A DNA stretch of 64,000 nt, from NCBI GenBank assembly GCA_016933695.1, contig JAFGAL010000004.1:124001-188000 (forward strand), in the 5' to 3' direction. This DNA comes from Candidatus Zixiibacteriota bacterium (GTDB lineage: Bacteria > Zixibacteria > MSB-5A5 > GN15 > PGXB01). Under the pieces are notes generated by a model, which worked only from the letters and a program-made list of their open reading frames with translations, was not told the DNA's origin and ran no database searches. The translations under genes were made by a program, and so were the position numbers. Positions 1-8,791 of the stretch are shown here, one piece after another. The stretch's first letter is position 1. Every line of letters begins with the position of its first letter.

Positions 1-2
1 CG

Positions 3-731
3 GTCGATGAAATTGAATTCCCGCTTGAAATCGGGTGCTTCTCCTGCCATGCTCCGCATACCTATTGGGAACTCGACTCTCTGCGCTATTACGACCCGGT
101 GGTTCTGGCCGACGGTTTCACCTACAATCGCGGCAATTCCAATATCTGCGCCCTCTGTCATCAGGCGACTGCAACTGTCGCGTCGGCGATCACCGACCAA
201 ATCGACCTCCTGGATAGTGTCACAATCTACCCCTCATGGGCCGCGCACGCCTCCAATCAGGCGGATATGATGATGGGCACCGGCGGCTATGAATACGGGG
301 CCGGCCCCGGCAATTCCGCCCATTATAACGCATCCGGATCGAATTGTGTGAAATGCCACATGAACGTCGCCATCGGATTCGAACTGGGCGGCCACAGCTT
401 TACCATGGAAAGCGACGGCGATCAACTGGTCGAAGCCTGCAACGTCAGTGGATGTCATATCGGAAGTCCGCTCACCGGATTTACGGATGTCAGCGCCGAT
501 CAGACCAGTTTTATCGATTCCCTATCGATTTTACATACCGCCCTGGAAACAAAGGGTATAACCGACGACTATGCCGGAAAGATCGGAGATGCCGGTCTGG
601 CCGGAGCGCTGTATAACTACCGTTTTATTATCAACGACGGAAGCAACGGCGTACACAATACCGATTACGCGCTGGGACTGATTCGCGAATCGCTGATATA
701 CCTTGATACGGCCACATCGCTCAACCCGTAA
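3..731 (+). CDS. Multiheme cytochrome c, 5'-truncated by the window edge
   Basis: The frame is open from the first base, so the true start lies outside the window. About 242 C-terminal residues are visible. Heme c attachment motifs are CFSCH, CALCH and CVKCH, with a fourth CNVSGCH (CX4CH spacing, as in some cytochromes c3). Further His residues (for example in HGGHS-like contexts and MNVAIG..GGHSF) could be distal ligands. Proteins of this kind act in the periplasm or on the outer surface as electron carriers or reductases. The last ~90 residues lack hemes and resemble the tail of multiheme cytochromes of the doubled-CxxCH type. The partner and exact role cannot be told from this fragment. 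The gene ends at a bidirectional terminator facing etfA. Confidence 0.85.
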   Translation, partial: VDEIEFPLEIGCFSCHAPHTYWELDSLRYYDPVVLADGFTYNRGNSNICALCHQATATVASAITDQIDLLDSVTIYPSWAAHASNQADMMMGTGGYEYGAGPGNSAHYNASGSNCVKCHMNVAIGFELGGHSFTMESDGDQLVEACNVSGCHIGSPLTGFTDVSADQTSFIDSLSILHTALETKGITDDYAGKIGDAGLAGALYNYRFIINDGSNGVHNTDYALGLIRESLIYLDTATSLNP

Positions 732-747
732 GCACTACGATTATCAT

Positions 748-780
748 AAAAAAAGGCCGCCACATCGGGCGGCCTTTTTA
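748..780. terminator. Bidirectional rho-independent terminator
   Basis: A 7-bp GC stem (GGCCGCC at 755-761 and GGCGGCC at 768-774) with a 6-nt loop is flanked by seven A on the left (748-754) and five T on the right (775-779). It can therefore end both the cytochrome gene (plus) and the larC/etfA operon (minus), which converge here. Confidence 0.9.
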
Positions 781-796
781 TTTGTACCAGGTCCTA

Positions 797-1756
797 TCAA
801 CCGGACTGAAACCGTTTGGTCAGCGCCGGGACGATTTCGAACAAATCACCGACAATGCCGAAAGTGGCAACCTTGAAAATCGGCGCATCCTTGTCGCGAT
901 TGATCGCGACAATTGTTTTTGACGTCTGCATCCCCACCAGATGCTGGATGGCGCCGGAAATACCAATGGCAAAATACAGCTTTGGATTGACCGTTTTCCC
1001 GGTTTGACCGACCTGGTGACGATACTCGGTCCACCCCGCGTCCACGATCGCCCGTGATGCGCCAAAGGCCGCCCCCAGCGAATTGGCCAGGCCCTTGATG
1101 ACGTCGACATTATCCTGCGCGCGAATTCCGCGACCGGCCGCCACGATGATATCCGCCTCGGTCAGATTGACCGACTGGCCCGATTCCACCACCATTTCGT
1201 TCACCGCCATGCGGGATTCGAACAGGCCGCCATCAACAGACTCGACCGAAACCTCTCCGACTCCCGCACCGGCCTCATCGAATACCTTGGGACGCACCGT
1301 CGCAAACAGCACCGCATCTCCGGCCCTGGAAAAACTGAGAATGACATTGCCGCCGTACGCCGGACGGCTGAACGTCACCGCGTCGCCGTCGGCCTTGACA
1401 CCGACAATATCGGAGACCATCGCGCCGTTATTCAGCGCCGCCAGACGCGCCATCAGAGCCTTACCGTAAAAGGTCGCCGAAGCCAGCACCACCCGGGGTT
1501 GATATTTCCTGATCAGTTCCGTTATTACTCTGGCGTAGACTTCATCGTTGTAATATTTCAGCGCCGGATTGGCAACCGCCAGCACTTTGCCGCCACCGTG
1601 CGACGCCAGTTCACCGGCCGGTCCTTCAGCGTTCTCGGCAAGTATGGCGGTGGTCAGTTCACCGCCCAGTTTCTGCGCCACGGTTATCAATTCCAGGCTG
1701 ACATTCGCCAGTTTGCCGTCCTTTTGCTCGGCAATCGCAAGAATCGGTATGCTCAT
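797..1756 (-). CDS. etfA: Electron transfer flavoprotein alpha subunit
   Basis: At 319 aa this is the normal EtfA length. The N-terminal alpha/beta domain (MSIPILAIAEQKDGKL) is followed by the C-terminal FAD-binding domain, with the signature around VGQTGKTVNPKLYFAIGISG and GAIQH. EtfA binds FAD and, with EtfB, carries electrons from acyl-CoA or hydroxy-acid dehydrogenases. Its ATG overlaps the larC stop as ATGA, so it is translationally coupled as the last gene of dusB-larB-larC-etfA. No etfB lies next to it, which is unusual because etfBA are normally adjacent. No truncation or missing FAD motif was seen. The identification is firm; the dehydrogenase partner is unknown. Confidence 0.93.
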   Translation of the reverse strand: MSIPILAIAEQKDGKLANVSLELITVAQKLGGELTTAILAENAEGPAGELASHGGGKVLAVANPALKYYNDEVYARVITELIRKYQPRVVLASATFYGKALMARLAALNNGAMVSDIVGVKADGDAVTFSRPAYGGNVILSFSRAGDAVLFATVRPKVFDEAGAGVGEVSVESVDGGLFESRMAVNEMVVESGQSVNLTEADIIVAAGRGIRAQDNVDVIKGLANSLGAAFGASRAIVDAGWTEYRHQVGQTGKTVNPKLYFAIGISGAIQHLVGMQTSKTIVAINRDKDAPIFKVATFGIVGDLFEIVPALTKRFQSG

Positions 1757-2940
1757 CGCGAAAGTCCTTCCTTTATCTCAGCCTGCCTGCGTGCGATCGC
1801 CATGATTTCCGTCAGGGGAACACCGCTGGTTTCGGCGGCGCGAACGCAGTCGTCATATTCCGGCTGAATCTTGATTCCTTCTTTCACTGTCAACAATTTC
1901 ACCCGTATCGGACCGTAATCGGTGTCGATGGTGTCCATCCGACGGTCCAAAACCAGGCGACCGACCGACCGGATGCGAATCCCGGCGGTGGTGGTTTCCG
2001 AGAATATAATATCGCTCAGGGGCTCAACCAAGTCCTTTTTACACAGAACCGTCAGGAGACTGCCCGGGCGGTTTTTCTTCATGAAAACCGGTGTAATGTA
2101 CACTTCCCGCGCCCCGGCGGCATACAACTTTTCAAACAGGTAGCCAATCACCTGCGGATTCATATCATCGATATTGGTTTCCAGTATCTCGATGGCGTCA
2201 TGGATCGGTGCGGATGTGGTCTCCGCCAGAATCACTCGTAAAAAATTGGGGCAGTCTTCATAGTCTTTGGTTCCCGCGCCATGACCGGTTTGTAGCATGC
2301 GATACGGCGGGATTTTTTCCCTGCCGCCGAACCGTTCCACCAGTGTCGTCACGATCGCCGCGCCGGTGGGCGTGACCCGTTCCCCCGGACGGTCGGTCTG
2401 TTGCACCGGGAATCCTTTCAACAGCTCCACCGTCGCCGGGACCGGAATCGGTATCACCCCGTGCGCCGATTTGGTCACTCCTCTGCCGAGCGTGACCGGC
2501 GAACAGTACACGCGCTCGGGTTTGAAATAGTGCACACCGATAGCGCTTCCAACAATGTCTATAATGGCATCGAGACCGCCGACTTCATGAAAATGGATTT
2601 TCTCCGGCGATGAATCATGCACGTGCGCCTCCGCTTCGGCCAGCCGTTGAAAGATCGCCAATGAAAGCTCACGGACTTCATCCGGAAGCTGGGCCTTCTC
2701 GATAATCGCGGCGATATCCGCCAGATGACGATGCGTGTGCCCCTCATCGGTTTGTACGTCGATTCTGACCGCCGCGATACTGTGGCGGCCCAATTGTATT
2801 TTCTCCAGAGTATATCCGGTCACCGGCAGTTGTGCCAACTGCTCCTGCAAATATTCGAACGGCATTCCCAATGATACCAGCGCCCCGAGCGTCATGTCAC
2901 CGGCAATCCCGGCGAAGCAGTCAAAATACATTATCTTCAT
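1753..2940 (-). CDS. larC: Nickel insertion protein LarC (nickel-pincer cofactor biosynthesis)
   Basis: This 395-aa protein begins MKIMYFDCFAGIAGDMTLGA, the family hallmark. LarC is the CTP-dependent cyclometallase that inserts Ni into the pincer nucleotide P2TMN, the cofactor of lactate racemase LarA and its paralogues. His-rich stretches (EGHTHRHLADI; HVHDSSPEKIHFHEVGG) near residues 65-120 are likely metal-handling. The N- and C-terminal halves are in one frame, unlike the split larC1/larC2 frameshift arrangement of Lactiplantibacillus. It starts 1 nt after larB and overlaps etfA by 4 nt. No larA or larE is present in the window. Confidence 0.95.
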   Translation of the reverse strand: MKIMYFDCFAGIAGDMTLGALVSLGMPFEYLQEQLAQLPVTGYTLEKIQLGRHSIAAVRIDVQTDEGHTHRHLADIAAIIEKAQLPDEVRELSLAIFQRLAEAEAHVHDSSPEKIHFHEVGGLDAIIDIVGSAIGVHYFKPERVYCSPVTLGRGVTKSAHGVIPIPVPATVELLKGFPVQQTDRPGERVTPTGAAIVTTLVERFGGREKIPPYRMLQTGHGAGTKDYEDCPNFLRVILAETTSAPIHDAIEILETNIDDMNPQVIGYLFEKLYAAGAREVYITPVFMKKNRPGSLLTVLCKKDLVEPLSDIIFSETTTAGIRIRSVGRLVLDRRMDTIDTDYGPIRVKLLTVKEGIKIQPEYDDCVRAAETSGVPLTEIMAIARRQAEIKEGLSR

Positions 2941-2941
2941 A

Positions 2942-3715
2942 TTACCCTTTCGCTATACTCCGGCGGGCAATCATGGCCGCCGCAATCCCCGCCCCAAACC
3001 CGTTGTCGATATTCACCACTGTTACCCCCGACGCGCAGGAATTCAGCATCGCCAACAGGGCCGCCAACCCGTTCAGCGAGGCACCATACCCCACCGAGGT
3101 CGGCACGGCAATAACGGGAACGTCAACCAGTCCGCCGACCACCGACGGCAGGGCGCCCTCCATCCCGGCCACCGCGACAATGACCGAGGCCTTCACCAGC
3201 AGGTCGTGGCCGTCAAACAGACGATGAATACCCGCCACGCCGACATCGTACAACCGCTCCACCGGGCACCCCATCATCCATGCCGTCAAGGCCGCCTCCT
3301 CCGCCACCGGAATATCCGATGTTCCTCCGGAACACACCAGCACTATGGCCGACGTGGTCGGTTTCGGTTCTTTACGTCGGCCGCCGAACACAACCGCCAT
3401 GCGGGCGTCGGGGAAGTACTGCGCCCCCCGGAATTTCTTCCGAATAGTCGTAACACGGTCTTGATCGAGGCGACTGATAATGACATCGCTCCCGCTGTGG
3501 TGAATGCGCTCGGCAATGGCGACAATCTGTCCGACGGTTTTGCCGGGGGCGTAGATGACTTCCGGCTGTCCCCGGCGTAACGTCCGATGATGATCGATAC
3601 GGGCGAAATCAAGATTTTCCAGGGGCAGGTGTTTCAAACGTTCCACAACCTCCTCGTCGGACATCTTCCCCGCCCTGATTTGGTTAACCAGTTCCAGCAG
3701 TCGGTCTTTATCCAT
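2942..3715 (-). CDS. larB: Pyridinium-3,5-biscarboxylic acid mononucleotide synthase LarB
   Basis: This 257-aa protein has the LarB layout: an N-terminal helical region with the family stretch around LENLDFARIDHHRTLRRG, then a PurE/AIR-carboxylase-like C-terminal half rich in Gly (CSGGTSDIPVAEEA, GVAGIHRL, PTSVGYGASL). LarB carboxylates the pyridinium ring of nicotinic acid adenine dinucleotide and releases AMP, the first step of nickel-pincer nucleotide synthesis. It overlaps the end of dusB by 8 nt and precedes larC by 1 nt, so the pathway genes are co-transcribed. Length and motifs are normal. The identification is firm. Confidence 0.95.
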   Translation of the reverse strand: MDKDRLLELVNQIRAGKMSDEEVVERLKHLPLENLDFARIDHHRTLRRGQPEVIYAPGKTVGQIVAIAERIHHSGSDVIISRLDQDRVTTIRKKFRGAQYFPDARMAVVFGGRRKEPKPTTSAIVLVCSGGTSDIPVAEEAALTAWMMGCPVERLYDVGVAGIHRLFDGHDLLVKASVIVAVAGMEGALPSVVGGLVDVPVIAVPTSVGYGASLNGLAALLAMLNSCASGVTVVNIDNGFGAGIAAAMIARRSIAKG

Positions 3716-4688
3716 TGATATCTATCCGGTTTTGTTGAAGGTATTCGTTTAGAGACATTACGATGTCATCATACGATTCAACAGTCATTAATCGGCGGCG
3801 CAGTTCGGCCCCGCCGGTGAATCCCTTGGTATACCAGGCGAGATGTTTGCGTATCATGAACGACCCGCTCCGTTCGCCGTATTGCGCAATCATCCCCCGG
3901 GAGTGCTCCAGCGCCAGATCGATTTTCTCGCGGGGACCAAGATCGGGAATCTCCGTCCCGTCTTCGAGAAACCGTTCGATCCGTCGGAAGATATAGGGAT
4001 TGCGCATTGCCGCCCGCCCGATCATGATTCCATCGCAACCGGTCTGCTCCAGCATGTCGCGAGCATCGTTCGGCGTGACAATATCCCCGTTGCCGATCAC
4101 CGGGATGGAAACCTCCCGTTTCAGCAGGGTAATTTTGTTCCAGTCGGAATGGCCCGAGAAACCGTCGGTGCGAAAACGTGGATGCAGTGTCACCGCCGCA
4201 ATCCCGATTCGCTCGGCCATTTTGCCCAGTTCGAGATACACCTCGGAATCGTTCGACCAGCCGCTTCGGATTTTAATCGTTACCGGCACGGCGGTGTTTT
4301 CAACCGCGGCGGCCATTAATTCCCCGGCCAGTGAAATATCTTTTAAAATTGCCGCACCGCCGTTTTTTTTGATGACTTTTTTAACCGGACATCCGAAATT
4401 AAGGTCTATAAGATCCGGCCTATGGTGCTGAATTTGGACGACGGCTTTGGCCATGTTTTCCGGTTTTGACCCAAACAGTTGAATGCCAATAGGATGCTCA
4501 TCGGGCGTATGGTCCAGCATGGCGATGGTTTTCCCTTGTTCATAGACCATTCCGTCGGTGGAAATCATTTCGGTATAACAGACCGACGCACCGAACCGCC
4601 TGGCGATTAACCTGAAGGGGCGCTTGGAGATACCGGCAAGTGGCGCCAGCAGGAGCCGTCCGGAAATATTCAAGTTTCCGATTTGCAT
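3708..4688 (-). CDS. dusB: tRNA-dihydrouridine synthase
   Basis: A 326-aa FMN-dependent TIM-barrel enzyme that reduces uridine to dihydrouridine in tRNA D-loops. Recognisable elements are the N-terminus IGNLNISGRLLLAPLAGIS, the catalytic-cysteine region LIDLNFGCPVKKVIKKNGG (Cys near residue 100), TIKIRSGW, VTLHPR and the FMN phosphate-binding GNGDI and GIMIGRAA. Subfamily DusB is a best guess from the overall pattern. It is the first gene of the lar/etf operon. The ATG at 4688 has no Shine-Dalgarno sequence and lies 6 nt after a TATATT -10 box, which suggests a leaderless message. No upstream in-frame ATG replaces it, and the N-terminus aligns with the family. Confidence 0.93.
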   Translation of the reverse strand: MQIGNLNISGRLLLAPLAGISKRPFRLIARRFGASVCYTEMISTDGMVYEQGKTIAMLDHTPDEHPIGIQLFGSKPENMAKAVVQIQHHRPDLIDLNFGCPVKKVIKKNGGAAILKDISLAGELMAAAVENTAVPVTIKIRSGWSNDSEVYLELGKMAERIGIAAVTLHPRFRTDGFSGHSDWNKITLLKREVSIPVIGNGDIVTPNDARDMLEQTGCDGIMIGRAAMRNPYIFRRIERFLEDGTEIPDLGPREKIDLALEHSRGMIAQYGERSGSFMIRKHLAWYTKGFTGGAELRRRLMTVESYDDIVMSLNEYLQQNRIDING

Positions 4689-4694
4689 GCCGAC

Positions 4695-4723
4695 AATATA
4701 ACTAACCTGATCTTGTTAAGCAA
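4695..4723 (-). promoter_or_regulatory. Sigma-70-type promoter of dusB-larB-larC-etfA, probably leaderless
   Basis: Reading the minus strand, TTGCTT (4718-4723), a 17-nt spacer and TATATT (4695-4700) are followed by only GTCGGC before the dusB ATG. Transcription would start at or next to the ATG. The -35 region overlaps a short inverted repeat (ATCTTG at 4710-4715 and CAAGAT at 4721-4726) that could be an operator. Confidence 0.6.
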
Positions 4724-4833
4724 GATAGACAGAGTCGTATAAGTCACGATAAGAGAAACAATTGCCAGATAAACCGGAGTAAGCCCTATGTTCACAGCAC
4801 ACGACGGAGAAAGAGAGACGAAAGGAGTCTCGT

Positions 4834-5526
4834 ATGCCTGAAATCGTCGTAAAATACGAAGACAAAATCATAGAACGAGTCGTGTCCGAGAAAAAACGGA
4901 TCAGTATCGGACGAACACATGATAATGACATTGTTCTGGATAACCGCGGGGTGTCACGCAAACACGCGCAGATCGAATTCAACGACAATGCCGCCGTCAT
5001 CATCGACAATGAGTCGTTGAACGGCACCTTTGTCAACAATCGCAAGATCTCCGAGGAGCTTCTGCGCGACGGCGATACGATCACCATCGGCAAGTACAGC
5101 CTGACCTATCATACCGAAGTCAGCCATATGCCGTCCAACGCCAGTATGGACGGAACCATGGTGCTGAATACCAAAAAACAGAAAGACCTTCTGCAACAGG
5201 ACAAATTCGACCGGGAAATCGTCATCCGTATGGGCGGTTCGGTTCTGGTCGGTGAGGAAAACACCGATTTTTCGGAGTATCCCATCGAACGCAACGTCAC
5301 CACCATCGGCAAAGCCAAATTTGTTCATATTCACGCCAGAGGATTCATGCTCTCCGGTATTCAGGCCAAGATCGTCAAAGAAAACGAACAGTGTTCCCTG
5401 GTCAACCTTGGCCGCAAAGGGAAAGTCAAACTCAACGGAGAAGATGTCGAGAGCCAACTCCTCAAAAACGGTGATATCGTACAGGTGGGAAAATCCGTGT
5501 ACCGTTTTGTGGAAGGACGCCAATAA
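4834..5526 (+). CDS. FHA-domain protein (two FHA domains)
   Basis: A 230-aa cytoplasmic protein. Residues ~22-90 form a clear FHA domain with the conserved IGRTHDNDI, the SRKHAQI phosphothreonine-binding stretch and SLNGTFVNNRKI. Residues ~150-226 form a second, diverged FHA fold (TTIGKAKF, QAKIVKE, KVKLNGEDV, LLKNGDIVQVGK) lacking the GR..S..H core. FHA domains bind phosphothreonine peptides. The kinase encoded two genes downstream is the natural partner. A good AAAGGAG site at 4821-4827 supports the ATG. The next gene starts on the base after its TAA. Confidence 0.9.
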   Translation: MPEIVVKYEDKIIERVVSEKKRISIGRTHDNDIVLDNRGVSRKHAQIEFNDNAAVIIDNESLNGTFVNNRKISEELLRDGDTITIGKYSLTYHTEVSHMPSNASMDGTMVLNTKKQKDLLQQDKFDREIVIRMGGSVLVGEENTDFSEYPIERNVTTIGKAKFVHIHARGFMLSGIQAKIVKENEQCSLVNLGRKGKVKLNGEDVESQLLKNGDIVQVGKSVYRFVEGRQ

Positions 5527-6255
5527 ATGCGAATCGCCATTATATCGGATGTACACGCCAATCTCGAAGCATTGGAACAAGTCCTGCGGGACAGCGAGAA
5601 GCAGGGAGTCGAAATCATTCATTTTATCGGGGATGCGGTTGGCTATGGCTGTAATCCCGATGAATGCGTGAAACTGCTGGTGAAGCACTGTGATATCAAA
5701 CTGCTCGGAAACCACGATTACGTGGCGCTGGGGCTGGAGTCCACCGAGGCGTTCAACAAGGCCGCTCAGGAGGCGCTGAGCTGGACACAAAACACCATCT
5801 CGGAGAAGACCCTGGAGATTCTCGCGGATTTCGAGCTTGAGGCCGATTATCTTGACTATCATCTGGTCCACGCCACACCGGACCATCCGGACAGATGGCA
5901 GTACCTGTTCGATACCATCGAGGCCCGCGAGCAGTTCAGGCACTTCACGCAATCGATCTGCCTGATCGGGCACTCTCATTTCCCGTCGATCTTTGTGCAG
6001 AACGGCGACGGCGCGGTTACGATGCACATGAAAAGCGCCATGCAGTGCCAACCTGATCGTCGGTACATCGTCAACGTCGGTTCCGTCGGACAGCCCCGTG
6101 ACAAAGACAATCGGGCCTGCTACGTCATAATCGACACGGACGCCAACAAAATACTGTTCCGGCGCGTCGCCTATGATATCGACGCCACCCAGGCAAAAAT
6201 GCGCAAGGCGCGGCTTCCGGAATTCCTCATCGAACGTCTCGCCGCGGGAGTGTAA
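5527..6255 (+). CDS. Metallophosphoesterase family protein (YfcE/DevT-like)
   Basis: A 242-aa calcineurin-like phosphoesterase with the metal-site motifs in order: D-x-H (ISDVHANLEAL, start), GD (HFIGDAVGYGCNPDECV), GNHD (LLGNHDYVALG), H (LVHATP) and GHSH (LIGHSHFPS), then the NVGSVGQPRD signature near the end. These coordinate a dinuclear metal centre that hydrolyses phosphomonoesters or diesters; the substrate is not predictable. It directly abuts the FHA gene (zero spacing) and precedes the receptor kinase by 7 nt, so the three form one operon. All metal ligands are present. Confidence 0.92.
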   Translation: MRIAIISDVHANLEALEQVLRDSEKQGVEIIHFIGDAVGYGCNPDECVKLLVKHCDIKLLGNHDYVALGLESTEAFNKAAQEALSWTQNTISEKTLEILADFELEADYLDYHLVHATPDHPDRWQYLFDTIEAREQFRHFTQSICLIGHSHFPSIFVQNGDGAVTMHMKSAMQCQPDRRYIVNVGSVGQPRDKDNRACYVIIDTDANKILFRRVAYDIDATQAKMRKARLPEFLIERLAAGV

Positions 6256-6262
6256 CGACACC

Positions 6263-8782
6263 ATGTTACAGAAGTACTCATCATATGTCCTCTGTCTGTT
6301 GATCTCCATCCTCGTGGTGGCGCTCTACATCAACGACTTTTCTCCGCTGGTTTCCCTGGAACGCAAACTGCACGACCTGTTGTATTCGTTTCGGGGCGAT
6401 CAGACCTTCCACTCCAACATCGTTCTGGTCGATATCGACGACCGGACGCTCGATGAGTACGGTGACTGGCCCTGGCATCGCGACCGTGTCGCCGATCTGC
6501 TGGCGGCCGTGGGCAGCGGCAACCCCAAGACCGTTTTGCTCGACATCCTCTACCTGCCTGATACGGAAGAAGACACCGCCGGATATACCGGCATTCTGGC
6601 CGGCCAGATGTCATGGATAAAAAACGTCATCCTGCCGTATGAAATCAGCCGTGCGGAATTTCGGACCGTTCGTATCTCGACGCCGCCGCAGTTGTACCGG
6701 TTCTCTGTCAAGGTCAACGACGATCTCGGCGTCCTCGATGAAAACAGCACGACTCTGGCTCACAAAGTATTCATGCCGCCCGACCAGCTGTGCGATAATG
6801 CCGGCGGGATGGGATTTCGGCTGACCGGTTATGACAATGACCGCAAGGTCCGCTGGCAACCGCTGGTGATGTACTATGAGGGATATTATTACCCGTCGGT
6901 TGAACTCATGACCGCCGCCGCCTATCTGGGCGTCCAGCCGGAGATGATTACCGTCTACGGCGGAGAGAAAATCACCCTCGGCGGCCGGGAAATCCCTACC
7001 AACGAACGCACCGAAATGTACATCAATTTCAATCGGCCGGGCGAATCATTCCGCCGCATGTCCGCCGCCGAAGTCCTGAACGAAGCGGTCGATTTTTCCG
7101 CGTTCACCGACAAGCTGGTCATTGTCCACATAACCGCCGAACGATACGCTGACGCCTGCCGAACCCCGGTTAGCGACAAAATGTGGTGTGCCGTGAAAAC
7201 GGCCAATGTCATCGAAAATATCATCCATAACAATTTCATAACGCGGTATGATTCCTCCCCCGGTATCGACATGCTGATCTTGTTCGCGCTGGGCGGCATC
7301 TTCGCCTTTATCTTGCCCCGGGTATCGCTAACCTATCGTCTGATTATCCTGATGGTGAGCATGTTTATTCTGGCAAACCTGACTTTCGTCCTGTTCAATT
7401 CATACAGCATTCAAACGCGTTTCCTGTATATCGGCCTGGAGCTGATGTTACTGCTCCTGGCCGGCCCGTTTTTGGACGATGAATTCCTGGCGCGGTTTTC
7501 CGACAAACAGTCGGTCAAAACCAAAAATACGCGACTGCCCGAAATACGGCAATTACCAGGACAATCCGAAAAACCGGCGCGGGCCTCGGCACCCAAAGCG
7601 ATTCAGGAAACGGTTAAAATGGATCATACGCCTCCGCCGTCAAATACCGCGATGTATGCCCATACGCAGGCCGCGGAAACGTCGGACATGGACAAAGCCA
7701 CCGAGGCGTTTACGGCAACCCCACCCCCGAAAAACCCGCCCCCCACACCGAATACCATCATACCGGCAACGGTCGGGACTACCGCCAAACCGCCGTCCGG
7801 CAAAATACCGCAACCAACCCCGGTTCAGTCGGTTGAGTATAATAACGTGGTTTTCGATGACAGCCGGCCGATCGAAGACCAACAACCGGTCCAAAATGAC
7901 AGCGCGGCATTCACACCGTCCGGCGGCATTCCGCAAATCAAGCAGCTGGGACGCTACCAGGTCAGTGACGTGGTCGGCAAAGGCGCCATGGGGATGGTCT
8001 ACAAGGGAATCGATCCCGCTATCAACCGCAATGTCGCCCTCAAAACCATTCGCCTCGATTTTGTCAATGATCCGGCGGAACTGGAAGAACTCAAGGAACG
8101 GCTGTTCCGCGAAGCCCAGGCCGCGGGGATGCTGTCGCATCCGAATATCGTGACGATTTACGACGTCGGGACCGAACAGAATTTGCAGTATATCGCAATG
8201 GAATACCTTGAGGGGCAAACGCTCGAAGAGATGATCCGTCGCAAGGTCAAATTCAATTATCGCATTATCGCGCAGATTATCACGCAAATCTGCAATGCCC
8301 TGACCTATGCCCACAATCAGGGTATCGTGCACCGCGACATCAAACCGGCCAATATCATGGTGCGCAGTGATTACACGGTCAAGGTGATGGATTTCGGCAT
8401 CGCCCGTCTGGACTCCTCCTCCATGACCCGCACCGGGATCGCGATGGGAACACCCAACTACATCTCACCCGAACAACTGCAGGGACGCCCGGTCGACAGC
8501 CGGACCGATATCTTCAGTCTCGGAGTGATGATGTATGAAATGCTGGTGTACCGACGTCCCTTCCGCGGGGAAAATCTGACCTCGCTGATATACAGCATTG
8601 TCAACAGCGAACCGCCGCCCCCGTCGGAAATCGACAAGAGTGTCCCGCATTTGTTTGATCGCGTGATTGAACGGGCGTTAAAGAAAAATCCGGAGGAGCG
8701 GTATCAGAAAGCGGCCGATGTCGCCAATGCGCTGGCCGACTTTATCGATTCCTTCAGTTCCAAAAACAGCGCCAGGGTCTGA
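6263..8782 (+). CDS. CHASE2-domain transmembrane serine/threonine protein kinase
   Basis: An 839-aa receptor kinase. I place the start at ATG 6263 (MLQKYSSYV), with GGGAG at 6246-6250. Longer in-frame readings would run into the phosphoesterase gene without a TM start. The order is TM1 (~5-25), CHASE2 sensor domain (~30-330, with LERKLHDLLYSFRG and VLVDIDDRTL), three TM helices (~335-405), a long Pro/Ala/Thr-rich linker (~410-555) and a Hanks-type kinase (~560-830). The kinase has GKGAMGMVYKG, NVALKTI (Lys ~593), HRDIKPANI, DFGIARL, GTPNYISPEQ and DIFSLGVMMYE, all active-site elements. The sensor is N-terminal, opposite to the PknB/PASTA layout. The likely readers are the FHA protein of this operon and the PP2C phosphatase at 34444-35463. 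Confidence 0.92.
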   Translation: MLQKYSSYVLCLLISILVVALYINDFSPLVSLERKLHDLLYSFRGDQTFHSNIVLVDIDDRTLDEYGDWPWHRDRVADLLAAVGSGNPKTVLLDILYLPDTEEDTAGYTGILAGQMSWIKNVILPYEISRAEFRTVRISTPPQLYRFSVKVNDDLGVLDENSTTLAHKVFMPPDQLCDNAGGMGFRLTGYDNDRKVRWQPLVMYYEGYYYPSVELMTAAAYLGVQPEMITVYGGEKITLGGREIPTNERTEMYINFNRPGESFRRMSAAEVLNEAVDFSAFTDKLVIVHITAERYADACRTPVSDKMWCAVKTANVIENIIHNNFITRYDSSPGIDMLILFALGGIFAFILPRVSLTYRLIILMVSMFILANLTFVLFNSYSIQTRFLYIGLELMLLLLAGPFLDDEFLARFSDKQSVKTKNTRLPEIRQLPGQSEKPARASAPKAIQETVKMDHTPPPSNTAMYAHTQAAETSDMDKATEAFTATPPPKNPPPTPNTIIPATVGTTAKPPSGKIPQPTPVQSVEYNNVVFDDSRPIEDQQPVQNDSAAFTPSGGIPQIKQLGRYQVSDVVGKGAMGMVYKGIDPAINRNVALKTIRLDFVNDPAELEELKERLFREAQAAGMLSHPNIVTIYDVGTEQNLQYIAMEYLEGQTLEEMIRRKVKFNYRIIAQIITQICNALTYAHNQGIVHRDIKPANIMVRSDYTVKVMDFGIARLDSSSMTRTGIAMGTPNYISPEQLQGRPVDSRTDIFSLGVMMYEMLVYRRPFRGENLTSLIYSIVNSEPPPPSEIDKSVPHLFDRVIERALKKNPEERYQKAADVANALADFIDSFSSKNSARV

Positions 8783-8791
8783 TCCGCACCG

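Noticed and set aside
4954-6309. Long open frame (451 aa) on the minus strand across the FHA and phosphoesterase genes
   Set aside because: It is antisense to two genes with clear domains, has no recognisable motif or ribosome site, and arises from codon bias in GC-rich DNA.
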